The notes under the pieces were generated by a model, which made no database searches, was not told where the DNA came from, and worked only from the letters and a program-made list of their open reading frames with translations. The position numbers were made by a program, and so were the translations under genes. From Pseudomonadota bacterium (GTDB taxonomy: Bacteria > Myxococcota_A > UBA9042 > GCA-2863065): DNA of 64,000 bases. Each line of letters starts with the position of its first letter. The first letter of the stretch is position 1. Positions 50,932 through 59,202 of the stretch are shown here, one piece after another. The stretch spans positions 1 through 64,000 of the forward strand of contig SXOX01000185.1 of the NCBI GenBank assembly GCA_005776585.1. The letters run 5' to 3'.

Positions 50932-51696
50932 ATGAGCCTTCGCGTCGAACGTCAGGGACCCGTGACCACGGTCATCCTGTGCCGCCCCGCGGTACGCAAC
51001 GCCATCGATCACGCCACGGCGGTCGCGCTCGCCGACGCCTTTCGGGAATTCGACGCCGACGAGAGCGCCTCCGTCGCGGTCCTCTTTGGCGAGGGCGGCA
51101 CGTTCTGCGCGGGGGCCGATCTCAAGGCCATCGCGTCGAGCACGCCGAATCGGGTCGCGCTCGACGGCGACGGGCCGCTGGGACCGACCCGATTGCGGCT
51201 CAGCAAGCCGGTCATCGCAGCGGTCGCGGGACACGCGGTCGCCGGCGGGCTCGAGCTCGCCTGTTGGTGCGACCTGCGCGTCGCCGAGGAGGACGCAGTG
51301 TTTGGGGTCTTCTGTCGCAGGTTCGGCGTCCCGCTCATCGACGGGGGCACGATCCGGCTGCCGCGCCTCATCGGGCAGTCCCGCGCGCTGGATCTTATCC
51401 TCACGGGGCGTCCGGTGGCCGCAGACGAGGCGTTGACGATGGGTCTCGCCAATCGCGTCGTCCCGCGCGGTACGTCCCGCGCGGCCGCAGAGGCCCTCGC
51501 GCTCGCGCTGGCCGCGTTCCCGCAGGCCTGCCTGCGCAACGACCGCGCCTCCGTGCACGAACAGTGGGACCTCGGCCTGGACGACGCGCTCGTCAACGAG
51601 GTGCGCCACGGCGCCGCCGTGCTGAGCGGCGAATCCTTGGACGGCGCGGTGCGCTTCACCGCCGGCGCGGGTCGGCACGGCCGCTTCGGCGACTGA
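50932..51696 (+). CDS. Enoyl-CoA hydratase/isomerase (crotonase) family protein
   Basis: Crotonase-fold enzyme of 254 residues. The oxyanion-hole segments GTFCAGADLKAIAS and VAGHAVAGGLELACWCDLR are present. The first catalytic Glu of mitochondrial hydratase (in LELA) is kept, but the second, normally in FGxPE, is Cys in VFGVFCRRFGVPLIDGGT. That substitution belongs to a conserved subfamily (FGVFCRRxGVPLIDGGT), so standard hydration is uncertain; isomerase or other acyl-CoA chemistry is possible. ATG chosen because MSLRVERQGPVTTVIL matches family N termini; a GTG 54 bases upstream exists. Divergent to the FadL-like gene. Confidence 0.87.
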   Translation: MSLRVERQGPVTTVILCRPAVRNAIDHATAVALADAFREFDADESASVAVLFGEGGTFCAGADLKAIASSTPNRVALDGDGPLGPTRLRLSKPVIAAVAGHAVAGGLELACWCDLRVAEEDAVFGVFCRRFGVPLIDGGTIRLPRLIGQSRALDLILTGRPVAADEALTMGLANRVVPRGTSRAAAEALALALAAFPQACLRNDRASVHEQWDLGLDDALVNEVRHGAAVLSGESLDGAVRFTAGAGRHGRFGD

Positions 51697-51757
51697 GGGC
51701 CGCGCGACGGCGCGAATTCCGCTGCAATCGCAGCAATTTCCGCACGGCGGACAACCA

Positions 51758-51785
51758 TTGACACGGGGCTCGCGGGTGCTATCTT
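51758..51785 (+). promoter_or_regulatory. Sigma-70 promoter of the following lipoprotein gene
   Basis: Perfect TTGACA, 16-base spacer, then TATCTT, ending 47 bases before the ATG. This is the best housekeeping promoter match in the window. The GGAGGAAGC before the ATG adds a strong ribosome-binding site, so the gene is probably well expressed. Confidence 0.7.
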
Positions 51786-51832
51786 GCGCCGGCTCAAAGG
51801 GCCGGTAGAGGCGGAACGAGCGCGGAGGAAGC

Positions 51833-52690
51833 ATGCGAACGCTGAAGATGACGATGATGATGACGGTGGCTGTGTTCGGGCTCGGCTGCGGCACGCTGGG
51901 CGGGCTCGGCAAGGGCCTCGGCGGTGCCACGGGCGTGGGCACTCAGAAGGACTACGTCGCGGAGGCGGAGAAGCACATGCTGGGCCTGAAGGCGGACTAC
52001 GTTCTGCTCATGGGCGTCCAGCAGACGGTCGATCAGAAGGCGGACCTCTTCACGCGCGTGCCCGACGGCCTCAAGTTCCTCCAGGTCAACTGGAAGCAGT
52101 TCGAGGGCGAGCTCACCAGCTGCTGGAACACGCCCATCGAGACGATTCAGTCGGTCAAGGGCTCCTCGGTCGATGCGATCGAGGCCGGCAAGGCCTACCG
52201 GAGCAATGGCGTCTACCATGACCTCAAGTCCGTGCAGCTCACGGCGCAAAACGGCATCGATCGCGTCAAGCAGTGCCCCGGAGTCCTCGCAGCCGAGGTC
52301 AAGGGCTTCCCCAAGAAGACCGCGGACACCGCCAAGGCGTGGGCTCAGGAGCGGCTCAAGATCCTGAACGACCTGCGCGTGCTCATCAAGCAGGAGGTGC
52401 CCGATCGCGCCAAGGCCGTCGGCAACCGCGTGCTCGACACGCCCACGCAGATCGGCGGCGTCCTCGCCGAGGCGCAGGGCGCCTTCGAGGTGCTCAAGAA
52501 GAACCCGCTCGCCAACGACGGCGACCGCGCCAAGATGCAGGGCCAGCTCGACACGCTCAAGCGCATGCAGGGCGAGGCTCAGGACCTCGGCAACACGGTG
52601 CAGCGCGACGCCATGGTGATCCCGGGCAAGAGCGCGGAGACGGGCACCAAGCTCGTCAACAACTTCAAGACGATCGGCCGGAAGAAGTAG
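51833..52690 (+). CDS. Helical lipoprotein of unknown function
   Basis: Lipoprotein of 285 residues; signal MRTLKMTMMMTVAVFGLGC. A Gly-rich segment (GTLGGLGKGLGGATGVG) precedes a long, mostly alpha-helical and charged body (DYVAEAEKHMLGLKADYVLLM, AWAQERLKILNDLRVLIKQEVPDRAKAVG, AKMQGQLDTLKRMQGEAQDLGNTVQ) with two further Cys (SCWNT, KQCPG) that may pair. Coiled-coil or tether role likely; no family recognised. Good promoter and ribosome-binding site. Its last 26 bases overlap the convergent RNase G gene. Confidence 0.7.
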   Translation: MRTLKMTMMMTVAVFGLGCGTLGGLGKGLGGATGVGTQKDYVAEAEKHMLGLKADYVLLMGVQQTVDQKADLFTRVPDGLKFLQVNWKQFEGELTSCWNTPIETIQSVKGSSVDAIEAGKAYRSNGVYHDLKSVQLTAQNGIDRVKQCPGVLAAEVKGFPKKTADTAKAWAQERLKILNDLRVLIKQEVPDRAKAVGNRVLDTPTQIGGVLAEAQGAFEVLKKNPLANDGDRAKMQGQLDTLKRMQGEAQDLGNTVQRDAMVIPGKSAETGTKLVNNFKTIGRKK

Positions 52691-54167
52691 AGCGCGATCG
52701 AACCTCGAAGCGCTCGGGGTGCGGCGACGCGCCCTGAGCCACCTCGACGGGCCGGCCGACACGCGCGCCAAGCTCCGTCAAGACCGCTCCAAACCGTGCC
52801 AGAAGCACCGCGGATACCGCGGCCGGAACCTCCAACGTGAGACCCTCGATGTCGGGGCGTGACGCGATCACCTCGCGAGCCCGTGACAGGGCGCGAACGG
52901 CGACCTCTTCGGGTCGCAGCGTCTTGCCACGACCGTCGCAGGTCGGACACGCCTCGGTCAGCGTCGCCGACAACGGCTCCCGTTCGCGCTTGCGGGTCAG
53001 CTCGATGAGGCCCAGCCGCGACATCGGCATCACGTGCGTGCGCTCGCGATCGCGCGAGAGCGCCTGTACGAGCGCGTCTTGGATGCGCACCTGGTTGCCG
53101 GGCTCGGTCATGTCGATGAAGTCGATGACGACGATGCCGCCGATGTTGCGGAGCCGGAGCTGCCGCGCGATCTCGGGGACGGCCTCCAGGTTGATGCGGA
53201 GCGCCGTCTGCTCGAAGCTGCTCGTGCGGCCGACGTTGCGCCCGGAGTTGACGTCGACGGCCGTCAGCGCCTCGGCCTCGTCGAAGCAGAGGTAGGCGCC
53301 GCTCTTCATCCACACCTTGCGGTCACGGGCCCGCGCCAGCTCCGTGTCGACGCCAAAGCGTGAGAACAGCGACGGCACGGTCCCTTCGAGGCGAAGCAGC
53401 GGCAGCAGGCTCGGCAACGACTCGGAGAGGAACACCTGGAGTCGCTGGAGCTCGGCTGGGTCGTCGACCAGGATGGCGTCACAGTCGCTCGTGACGAGGT
53501 CCCGGATTGCGGTGCGGCTGAGGTCGAGCTCTTCGTGCAGCAGGGCGGGAGCCGTCGTCGAGGCGGCGCGCGCGGAGATGGCGCGCCAAAGCGCCTGGAG
53601 GTACGCAACGTCGGCGGCAAACGCCTCTTCGGTCAGTCCCTCGGCGGCCGTGCGACTGATGAGACCGCCCTCGTCGGTGCGCAGGCTCTCGCCCAAGCGC
53701 CGGAGCCGCTCGCGCTCGTCGGGATTGGCGATGCGGCGCGAGACGCCGACCATCGGCTGGCCCGGCAAGTAGACGAGGCAGCGACCGGGGAGCGAGACGT
53801 GGCTCGTGACCCGCGCGCCCTTGGTCCCGATGGGATCCTTGGCGATCTGGACGATGAGCTCTTGCCCCTCGACAAGCCGCCGATCGATTGGCGCTTCGCT
53901 CGCGCGCTTGCTCAGGCCCTCGGGGATCGGCGCCTGCGCATCGTCGGCGAGGTCGCCGGCAAAGAGGAACGCGGCGCGCGGCAGGCCAATCTCGACGAAC
54001 GCGCTCTGCATGCCGCGCAAGACGCGCACGACGCGGCCCTTGTAGACGCTCCCGACGAGGCGCGAGCCGTCGACGTCCTCGACGAGCGCCTCAACGGTCG
54101 AGCCACCCTCCAGGAACGCGACGCGGCGACGGCAGCCGACGACCGAGATGAGCAGCTGTGTGCGCAC
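52665..54167 (-). CDS. rng: Ribonuclease G/E family protein
   Basis: Endoribonuclease of 500 residues acting in rRNA maturation and mRNA decay in the cytoplasm. N-terminal S1 domain (GSVYKGRVVRVLRGMQSAFVEIGLPRAAFL), RNase-H-like region, then the DNase I-like catalytic part with metal Asp residues in LTAVDVNSGRNVG and IGGIVVIDFIDM. The Zn-link is CPTCDGRGKT, as in RNase G/E. The long scaffold tail of RNase E is absent, so RNase G is the better name. GTG start eight bases after the stop of the upstream Cys-rich lipoprotein gene. Confidence 0.94.
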   Translation of the reverse strand: MRTQLLISVVGCRRRVAFLEGGSTVEALVEDVDGSRLVGSVYKGRVVRVLRGMQSAFVEIGLPRAAFLFAGDLADDAQAPIPEGLSKRASEAPIDRRLVEGQELIVQIAKDPIGTKGARVTSHVSLPGRCLVYLPGQPMVGVSRRIANPDERERLRRLGESLRTDEGGLISRTAAEGLTEEAFAADVAYLQALWRAISARAASTTAPALLHEELDLSRTAIRDLVTSDCDAILVDDPAELQRLQVFLSESLPSLLPLLRLEGTVPSLFSRFGVDTELARARDRKVWMKSGAYLCFDEAEALTAVDVNSGRNVGRTSSFEQTALRINLEAVPEIARQLRLRNIGGIVVIDFIDMTEPGNQVRIQDALVQALSRDRERTHVMPMSRLGLIELTRKREREPLSATLTEACPTCDGRGKTLRPEEVAVRALSRAREVIASRPDIEGLTLEVPAAVSAVLLARFGAVLTELGARVGRPVEVAQGASPHPERFEVRSRSTSSGRSS

Positions 54168-54175
54168 TCCGGCGG

Positions 54176-55348
54176 CTACAGGTGCCGCTTGACGTCGAAG
54201 TAGCCGTCGGTGATCTCGAGCGTGTTGGTCCCATCAGACAGCGTCCCGCTGAAGATGCCGATGACGCGGCCGCCCTTGCCTTGGAACTTCTGAAGGTCGA
54301 CGTCGTACTTCGTGCTTTGATAGGGAAAGCCGCCCTGCGTGCGCTGCGTGCCGTCGCTGTAGAAGATCGTCACGTTGACGTCGCTGGCCTCGCCGCTCTT
54401 CCAATGGCTGAAGTCGAACTCCTCCAGGTTGGCGATGGACAGCTCGATCTTGTGCGGCGTCTTGTCCATCGTGATGCGCAGGTCCTTCTTGGTCGTGACG
54501 TAGTTCGCCGACAGGTTGTTCGAGAACTTCACCTTGACGCCATTGATGGTCGCACGCGCCGTGTCGAGCGGCTCGAGCTCCGGCAAGGGGCCCTTGTCCT
54601 GCTCGAGCTGAGCGTCGCTCGCGACCGCGCCGTCCTCCAGCGCGACTCCGTCCCCGCCGACCACGTCGGTCGCGGTGATGGGCGTGCACGTCTTGGGGAC
54701 ACAGCCGCCGACCTCGGAGAGGCACAGCTCGTCGGTCTTGCAGGTCGTGGTCGTCGTCGAGGTGCCGTCTCCCGCGCACGTCGCGACCTCCGTGGCGCTC
54801 TTGCACGAGGTCGTCCCGGGGCTGCACGTCTTCGGGACGCAGGCGCCCTTGACGCACGCTTCGGTGTCCTGACACTTGGTCGACTTCCACTGTTTGCCCG
54901 CCGCGCCACAGGTCCAGAACTCGCCGTAACCGCAAATCCTTTCGCCCGCGGTGCACTCGATGTTGCGGCAGTCGCCCGCCGCGCACGTCTTGCCGGAGCC
55001 GGGCGGGCACGTGACGGTCGTGAGCGTCCCACTGGAGGTGCATTGCGTCGCCGTCTTGAGATCAGAGGAGCAGGTGCCAAGCCCCGGGTAGGTGCACTCG
55101 CGGTCTTCGCAGCTGCCGGCCTTGCCGCACACCTGGAGTGCGCCGCAGGGGTTCTTCGTGAAGCTCATGGCGTCGGCATTGCACGTGGCGCTGACCGAAC
55201 CGAAGCAGCGCTTCTCACCCGGTGTGCACAGCTGACTGGCGCACGTCGGCCCCGTAGGCGCGGGTGCGTCCTCGCCCTTGCAGCCGGTGAGCGCAGCGCA
55301 CGTCACCATCGTTATCAAGAGAGCCGCTCGTCGAAATCCACAGGTCAT
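54176..55348 (-). CDS. Cys-rich lipoprotein with C-terminal beta domain
   Basis: Lipoprotein of 390 residues; ATG behind GGAGGCG, signal MTCGFRRAALLITMVTCAALTGC (LTGC lipobox). Residues 30-235 contain repeated Cys pairs (CTPGEKRCFGSVSATCNADA, CTAGERICGYGEFWTCGAAG, CSPGTTSCKSATEVATCAGDG) in a pattern of about 45 residues, four or five copies. An acidic linker follows, then a beta domain (NGVKVKFSNNLSANYVTTKKDLRITMD, GRVIGIFSGTLSDGTNTLEITDGYFDV) that looks like a binding sandwich. Function unknown. Cotranscribed with RNase G, which is an unexpected partner. Confidence 0.75.
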   Translation of the reverse strand: MTCGFRRAALLITMVTCAALTGCKGEDAPAPTGPTCASQLCTPGEKRCFGSVSATCNADAMSFTKNPCGALQVCGKAGSCEDRECTYPGLGTCSSDLKTATQCTSSGTLTTVTCPPGSGKTCAAGDCRNIECTAGERICGYGEFWTCGAAGKQWKSTKCQDTEACVKGACVPKTCSPGTTSCKSATEVATCAGDGTSTTTTTCKTDELCLSEVGGCVPKTCTPITATDVVGGDGVALEDGAVASDAQLEQDKGPLPELEPLDTARATINGVKVKFSNNLSANYVTTKKDLRITMDKTPHKIELSIANLEEFDFSHWKSGEASDVNVTIFYSDGTQRTQGGFPYQSTKYDVDLQKFQGKGGRVIGIFSGTLSDGTNTLEITDGYFDVKRHL

Positions 55349-55405
55349 GTTCGCCTCCACGCGCGAGACGTTATCCGATTCGACCGCCGCGAACAAAGGC
55401 GAGCG

Positions 55406-56773
55406 TCAGAAGGAGGCGACGAGGGCCCGACCCGCGGCCGTGAGCGCGGACCAGCCGGCGCGCGTCGAGAGGTCCGGGAGCATCGCACGCAGCGCCCGTG
55501 GCCGGGCATAGAACCTCAGGAGCGCGTCGCGCTTCAAGCGGCGCAGCACCTGCGGTTCCACGTGCGCGAGCCCGGCGACGAAGCCATCGCCGCTAGCGTC
55601 GCCTCCGGGAAGGCCTTGTCGGTCGGCCTCGGCGCGCAAGATGGTGCCGGGGCGCGCCGCCGCGAGGTTGAAGCTCGCCCAGTCGAGGTCGAGAGCACAG
55701 GCGTAGTCGATGGTGGCGCGCACATCGTCGGCCTCCTCGCCGGGGAGACCGAGCACGAAGTGCCCGCAGACCTGGAGCCCCGCCTCGCGCGCGACGCGGA
55801 CCGCCGCATCGACCACGTCGTTGTCGAAGGGCTTTCCCGAGCGCTTGCGATGCACTGCGGAGCCGGACTCGATCCCGAACTGCACGACTGCGCAGCCCGC
55901 TCGCGCCATCGCGTGCGCCAACTCGGCGTCGAACGGCAAGACCGTGCAGAACGTATTCCAGCGAAGGCCGAGGTCGCGGCGACTGGTGGGGGCCAGCGCG
56001 CGGCAGAGCTCCAGCAGCGAGCGCCGATGGCCATTGGCCGTCGCGTCGCGAAGATAGACCCGCCGGTACCCGAGCGCGGCGACGGCCTCGAACTCGGCGA
56101 GCGCCTCATCGACCGGCCGGACGCGGTAGCCGAGCTCGCCGGTATTGCAGAACGTGCAGCGAAACGGGCAGCCGTAGCTGGCCAAGACGGAGGCGAAGGG
56201 CAAGCCGCCGTGAAATGGGAGACGGTAGCCACGGGCGGGGAGGAGGTCATGGCGCGCCGTGGGAGCCGACCACGCTCGACCCGTGACGGGAGCCGCCCGA
56301 CCATCCGGGAAGCGCAGCCCCTCGGGAAGTGCCTCGCCGTCGAGCCAGCGTGAGACGCCGTCGGTAGCGAAGTCGACGAGCACCGCGTCGAGCCCGGGGA
56401 CCTCGCGAAAGGCGCGGTCGGGCTCGAACCGGGCGACGTCGCCGGAGAGCACGAGGCGCGGCGCCGCGCGTCGGTCGAGCGCACGCAGCAGCCGGCGGTA
56501 GAACCGAACGTCACCAGCGAGGCTCGCGTCGCCGATGAGCCCGACGATGACCTCGGGCGCAAACGCCACGGCGCGGGCGAGCGCAGCCTCGGGGCTCAGC
56601 CGCGCGCCAATCGCGTCGATGAATGCGAGCGTGTGCCCGGCGGCGGAGAGACTGCCCGACTGGGCGAGCAGATCGAGTGGCTGCCAGCAGTAGCCGCTCT
56701 TCGAGGAGCTCGAGCAGTAGCCGTCCCGAAAGGTGGTCCGCTCCGCGGGTGGATTGAGCAGCAAGACACGCAC
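55406..56773 (-). CDS. B12-binding radical SAM protein
   Basis: Protein of 455 residues. N-terminal B12-binding-like domain (VRVLLLNPPAERTTFRDGYCSSSS, GHTLAFIDAIGARLSPEAALARAVAFAPEVIVGLIGDASLAGDVRFYRRLLRAL); no DxHxxG motif is seen. The radical SAM core begins near residue 195 with SYGCPFRCTFCNTG (CxxxCxxC), followed by YRRVYLRDATA, VVQFGIESGSAVHRKRSGK and CGHFVLGLPGEEADDV. The GTG start is nine bases after the stop of the second GT39-like gene, so it is the last gene of the glycosylation operon. Substrate unknown; a membrane lipid, sugar or peptide in the same pathway is plausible. Confidence 0.83.
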   Translation of the reverse strand: MRVLLLNPPAERTTFRDGYCSSSSKSGYCWQPLDLLAQSGSLSAAGHTLAFIDAIGARLSPEAALARAVAFAPEVIVGLIGDASLAGDVRFYRRLLRALDRRAAPRLVLSGDVARFEPDRAFREVPGLDAVLVDFATDGVSRWLDGEALPEGLRFPDGRAAPVTGRAWSAPTARHDLLPARGYRLPFHGGLPFASVLASYGCPFRCTFCNTGELGYRVRPVDEALAEFEAVAALGYRRVYLRDATANGHRRSLLELCRALAPTSRRDLGLRWNTFCTVLPFDAELAHAMARAGCAVVQFGIESGSAVHRKRSGKPFDNDVVDAAVRVAREAGLQVCGHFVLGLPGEEADDVRATIDYACALDLDWASFNLAAARPGTILRAEADRQGLPGGDASGDGFVAGLAHVEPQVLRRLKRDALLRFYARPRALRAMLPDLSTRAGWSALTAAGRALVASF

Positions 56774-56781
56774 GGACTCGG

Positions 56782-59202
56782 CTACCGAGGTGCAGGTGGC
56801 GAAGTTCCGGCCTCGGGGAGACGGAGGGTAAGGACCGTACGCCGTTGGTTGGACTCGAGCCTCGGGTCGCGCTGAAGCGTGAGATCGAGACGAGGACCGG
56901 TGACGGGGACGCTCCCGCTCCAAACCGCGCCCGCGAAGCGCGCCTCGAACGTGAGCGGGACGCCGGGGATGGTGAGCGCGGAGGCCGAGAGCGGACCGCC
57001 GGCGGCCATCTGCACTTCGACAAGGACGCGCGGAGGGAGCGGCTCGACGATTGGCAGGCGCAGGCGGACGACGTCCTCGGATTGGACGAGGCCCGTCTGC
57101 TGCGGGTGCAGGTGGTCCGGGAAGAAGCGGTAGTGGCGCAGGGGCTCGCTCAAGTCGACGCGCAGGACGCCGTCTCGCCACGCGCGCTCGGGCGCCGCGG
57201 GCACGACGAAGCGGTACAGACGTAGATAAGCGTAGTCCCAGCGGCCGTCGAAGACCAGATGCGAGGCCAGCCAGTCGAGCTGGTGCTGGCTCATCGACGT
57301 GTCGAACTCGTCGGTGCCGAACATCTCCTCGCGAAACTCGGCGACCCAGAGGCGCTCGAAGGCCAGGTGACCCGCGAGGGTCTCGAGCGTCGCGTTACGC
57401 GGATGGAGGGGCCCATAGAGCCCATCTCGCCACGTAGGAAACGCGAGGAGGTCGGCGGGTTCACGGGCCTGCACCGCGTAGTTGAACGTCTGCGCATAGT
57501 AGAGCGCAGGCAGCGCAGCGAAGGCATCGCCGGGGCGGCGCTCCGCGTCGAGGCGAGCGGCCGCGGCCCATTGATCCGGTCGCTGCGGCGTCCCGAGAAT
57601 GCGACCGGCGAGCGCGATCGGTCCGAGCAGCAGGCCCAGGGCGGCCATGAGGCCAAGCCAGCGACGACGTTCGGCGACCACCGCGGCACCGAGGGCCAGC
57701 GCGAGCGCAATGGCAGGGACGAAGACCGTCGTCCATCGGTAGGCGAAGTACACACGGCCACCTGCAAAGCGCAGGTACATCACGTGGACGAACAGGACAT
57801 AGCCGACGACCATCGCCAGATGCAGCCACACGAGCGCCGCGACGTGACGGTCGCGACGACCGAGAGCGAGGGCTCCACGCAACGCGATGGCCACGATCGC
57901 GGGCGCCGCCCAGGCGACGTCGGGCGGAAGCCCGAAGGTCACCGCGGCGATGCGCGCGACGTAGTCGAAGAAGCCGGGATCGGGGAGGTAGTCGGCGCTC
58001 ATGAGCCGTGTGGACATGCCGCTCGCGAGGAACGTCCGAATGAAGTGCACGGCCCAGACGAGCGGCAGGACGGAGGCCACGAGGCCTGCGATGAGCGCGG
58101 GGCGAGCGCGTGAGGCGTCGTGGGTACGGCGCCATCGGATGACCTCGGCCACTACGAGCGTGAGGCCGAAGACGGCGGAGGTGTAGTGCACGAAGAAGCC
58201 GACGACCTGAGCCAGGGCGAGCCAGGCGAAGCGGCCCTCGAGCCACGCGACGAACGAGAGCGCGGCCAGGAGCGCGAGCAGGGCGTAGGGGGTCGCGTCG
58301 CGTCCGTAGTAGACCATGATCGGAGAGAGGCCCGCGAGCAGCCCTGCCATGCGCGCGGGGCCAACCCCATCCACGCACCGGCCAGCGCGGCAGACAGCCA
58401 GCACGAGGAGGTAGTGGCAGGCGACAGAGGGGAGCCTCAGGAGCCACTCGTCGCGTGTGACTGACGCCAGAAGCCGGAGCACCAGCGGCCACAGCGGCGG
58501 ATGCGACAGCTCCGCGGAGATGGGATCGGTGAGCAGGGCGAGGGCCGAGACGGGCCGCAGCGCCTCCTGGAGGTAGGTGAACTCGAGCAGGCCGGGGGCC
58601 TCGGAGCCGAGCTTCGCCAGCAGCGGCAGGGTCGTCGCTGCGGCGAGGACGTGGGGGAGCCAGCGATCGTCGGGAGGTCGCGTGGGCCGGAGCGGCACGC
58701 GCGGGAGGCGACGCAGCAGGAGCGCGCCGGCGCCGAAGACGAGGAGTGCGAGGCCCAGGGCGAGACCGAGGGAGACGCCGAGGCCCCGCTCGCGGACCTC
58801 GTGGGCCAGCTCCATGTCGCCGAGGTCGAAGAGCAGTCGGACGCCCGCGACGTCTTGGGGCCGATAGGGCAGGTTCCGCAGGAAGAAGGACTGGCTGGCG
58901 ATGACGGAGGGGCCGAAGCGTTCGCGGTCGAGCACGCCCATGAGGTAGAACGCGCCCACATCGTCGGGCAGGCGCGCTTCGAAGAGGCCGGTCGCGGGCT
59001 CCGCCGTGGCGGTCGCGATCGGGTTGCGGGGATCGGCGAGATCGCGCGACGCAAGGACGATGACGTGAAACGGGTAGAGTCCGCGATAGCCGTCGAGCCG
59101 CCCGCGGAGGACGACGTCGCCGGCTGCGGCGGTCTCCAGCAGCACCAAGCACGCGGTCACGAGCGGGACGAGGCGGCTCAGCGGTGCGCCTCGAGGCGCC
59201 AA
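56782..59202 (-). CDS. GT39-like GT-C glycosyltransferase, paralogue B
   Basis: Membrane protein of 806 residues. A signal-like helix (residues 10-27) precedes a beta domain outside the cytoplasm (VVLRGRLDGYRGLYPFHVIVLASRD, ATGLFEARLPDDVGAFYLMGVLD). About 11 membrane helices follow, with GT-C motifs: an acidic first loop near EFTYLQEALRP, ISAELSHPPLWPLVLRLLAS and YYGRDATPYALLALLAALSF. A soluble C-terminal part of about 280 residues ends the protein. GT-C enzymes move sugars from polyprenyl-phosphate donors to lipids or proteins at the periplasmic face. Start is TTG, overlapping the upstream paralogue by 25 bases; a GTG 42 bases later would cut the signal. Closely related in layout to paralogue A. 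Confidence 0.72.
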   Translation of the reverse strand: MAPRGAPLSRLVPLVTACLVLLETAAAGDVVLRGRLDGYRGLYPFHVIVLASRDLADPRNPIATATAEPATGLFEARLPDDVGAFYLMGVLDRERFGPSVIASQSFFLRNLPYRPQDVAGVRLLFDLGDMELAHEVRERGLGVSLGLALGLALLVFGAGALLLRRLPRVPLRPTRPPDDRWLPHVLAAATTLPLLAKLGSEAPGLLEFTYLQEALRPVSALALLTDPISAELSHPPLWPLVLRLLASVTRDEWLLRLPSVACHYLLVLAVCRAGRCVDGVGPARMAGLLAGLSPIMVYYGRDATPYALLALLAALSFVAWLEGRFAWLALAQVVGFFVHYTSAVFGLTLVVAEVIRWRRTHDASRARPALIAGLVASVLPLVWAVHFIRTFLASGMSTRLMSADYLPDPGFFDYVARIAAVTFGLPPDVAWAAPAIVAIALRGALALGRRDRHVAALVWLHLAMVVGYVLFVHVMYLRFAGGRVYFAYRWTTVFVPAIALALALGAAVVAERRRWLGLMAALGLLLGPIALAGRILGTPQRPDQWAAAARLDAERRPGDAFAALPALYYAQTFNYAVQAREPADLLAFPTWRDGLYGPLHPRNATLETLAGHLAFERLWVAEFREEMFGTDEFDTSMSQHQLDWLASHLVFDGRWDYAYLRLYRFVVPAAPERAWRDGVLRVDLSEPLRHYRFFPDHLHPQQTGLVQSEDVVRLRLPIVEPLPPRVLVEVQMAAGGPLSASALTIPGVPLTFEARFAGAVWSGSVPVTGPRLDLTLQRDPRLESNQRRTVLTLRLPEAGTSPPAPR

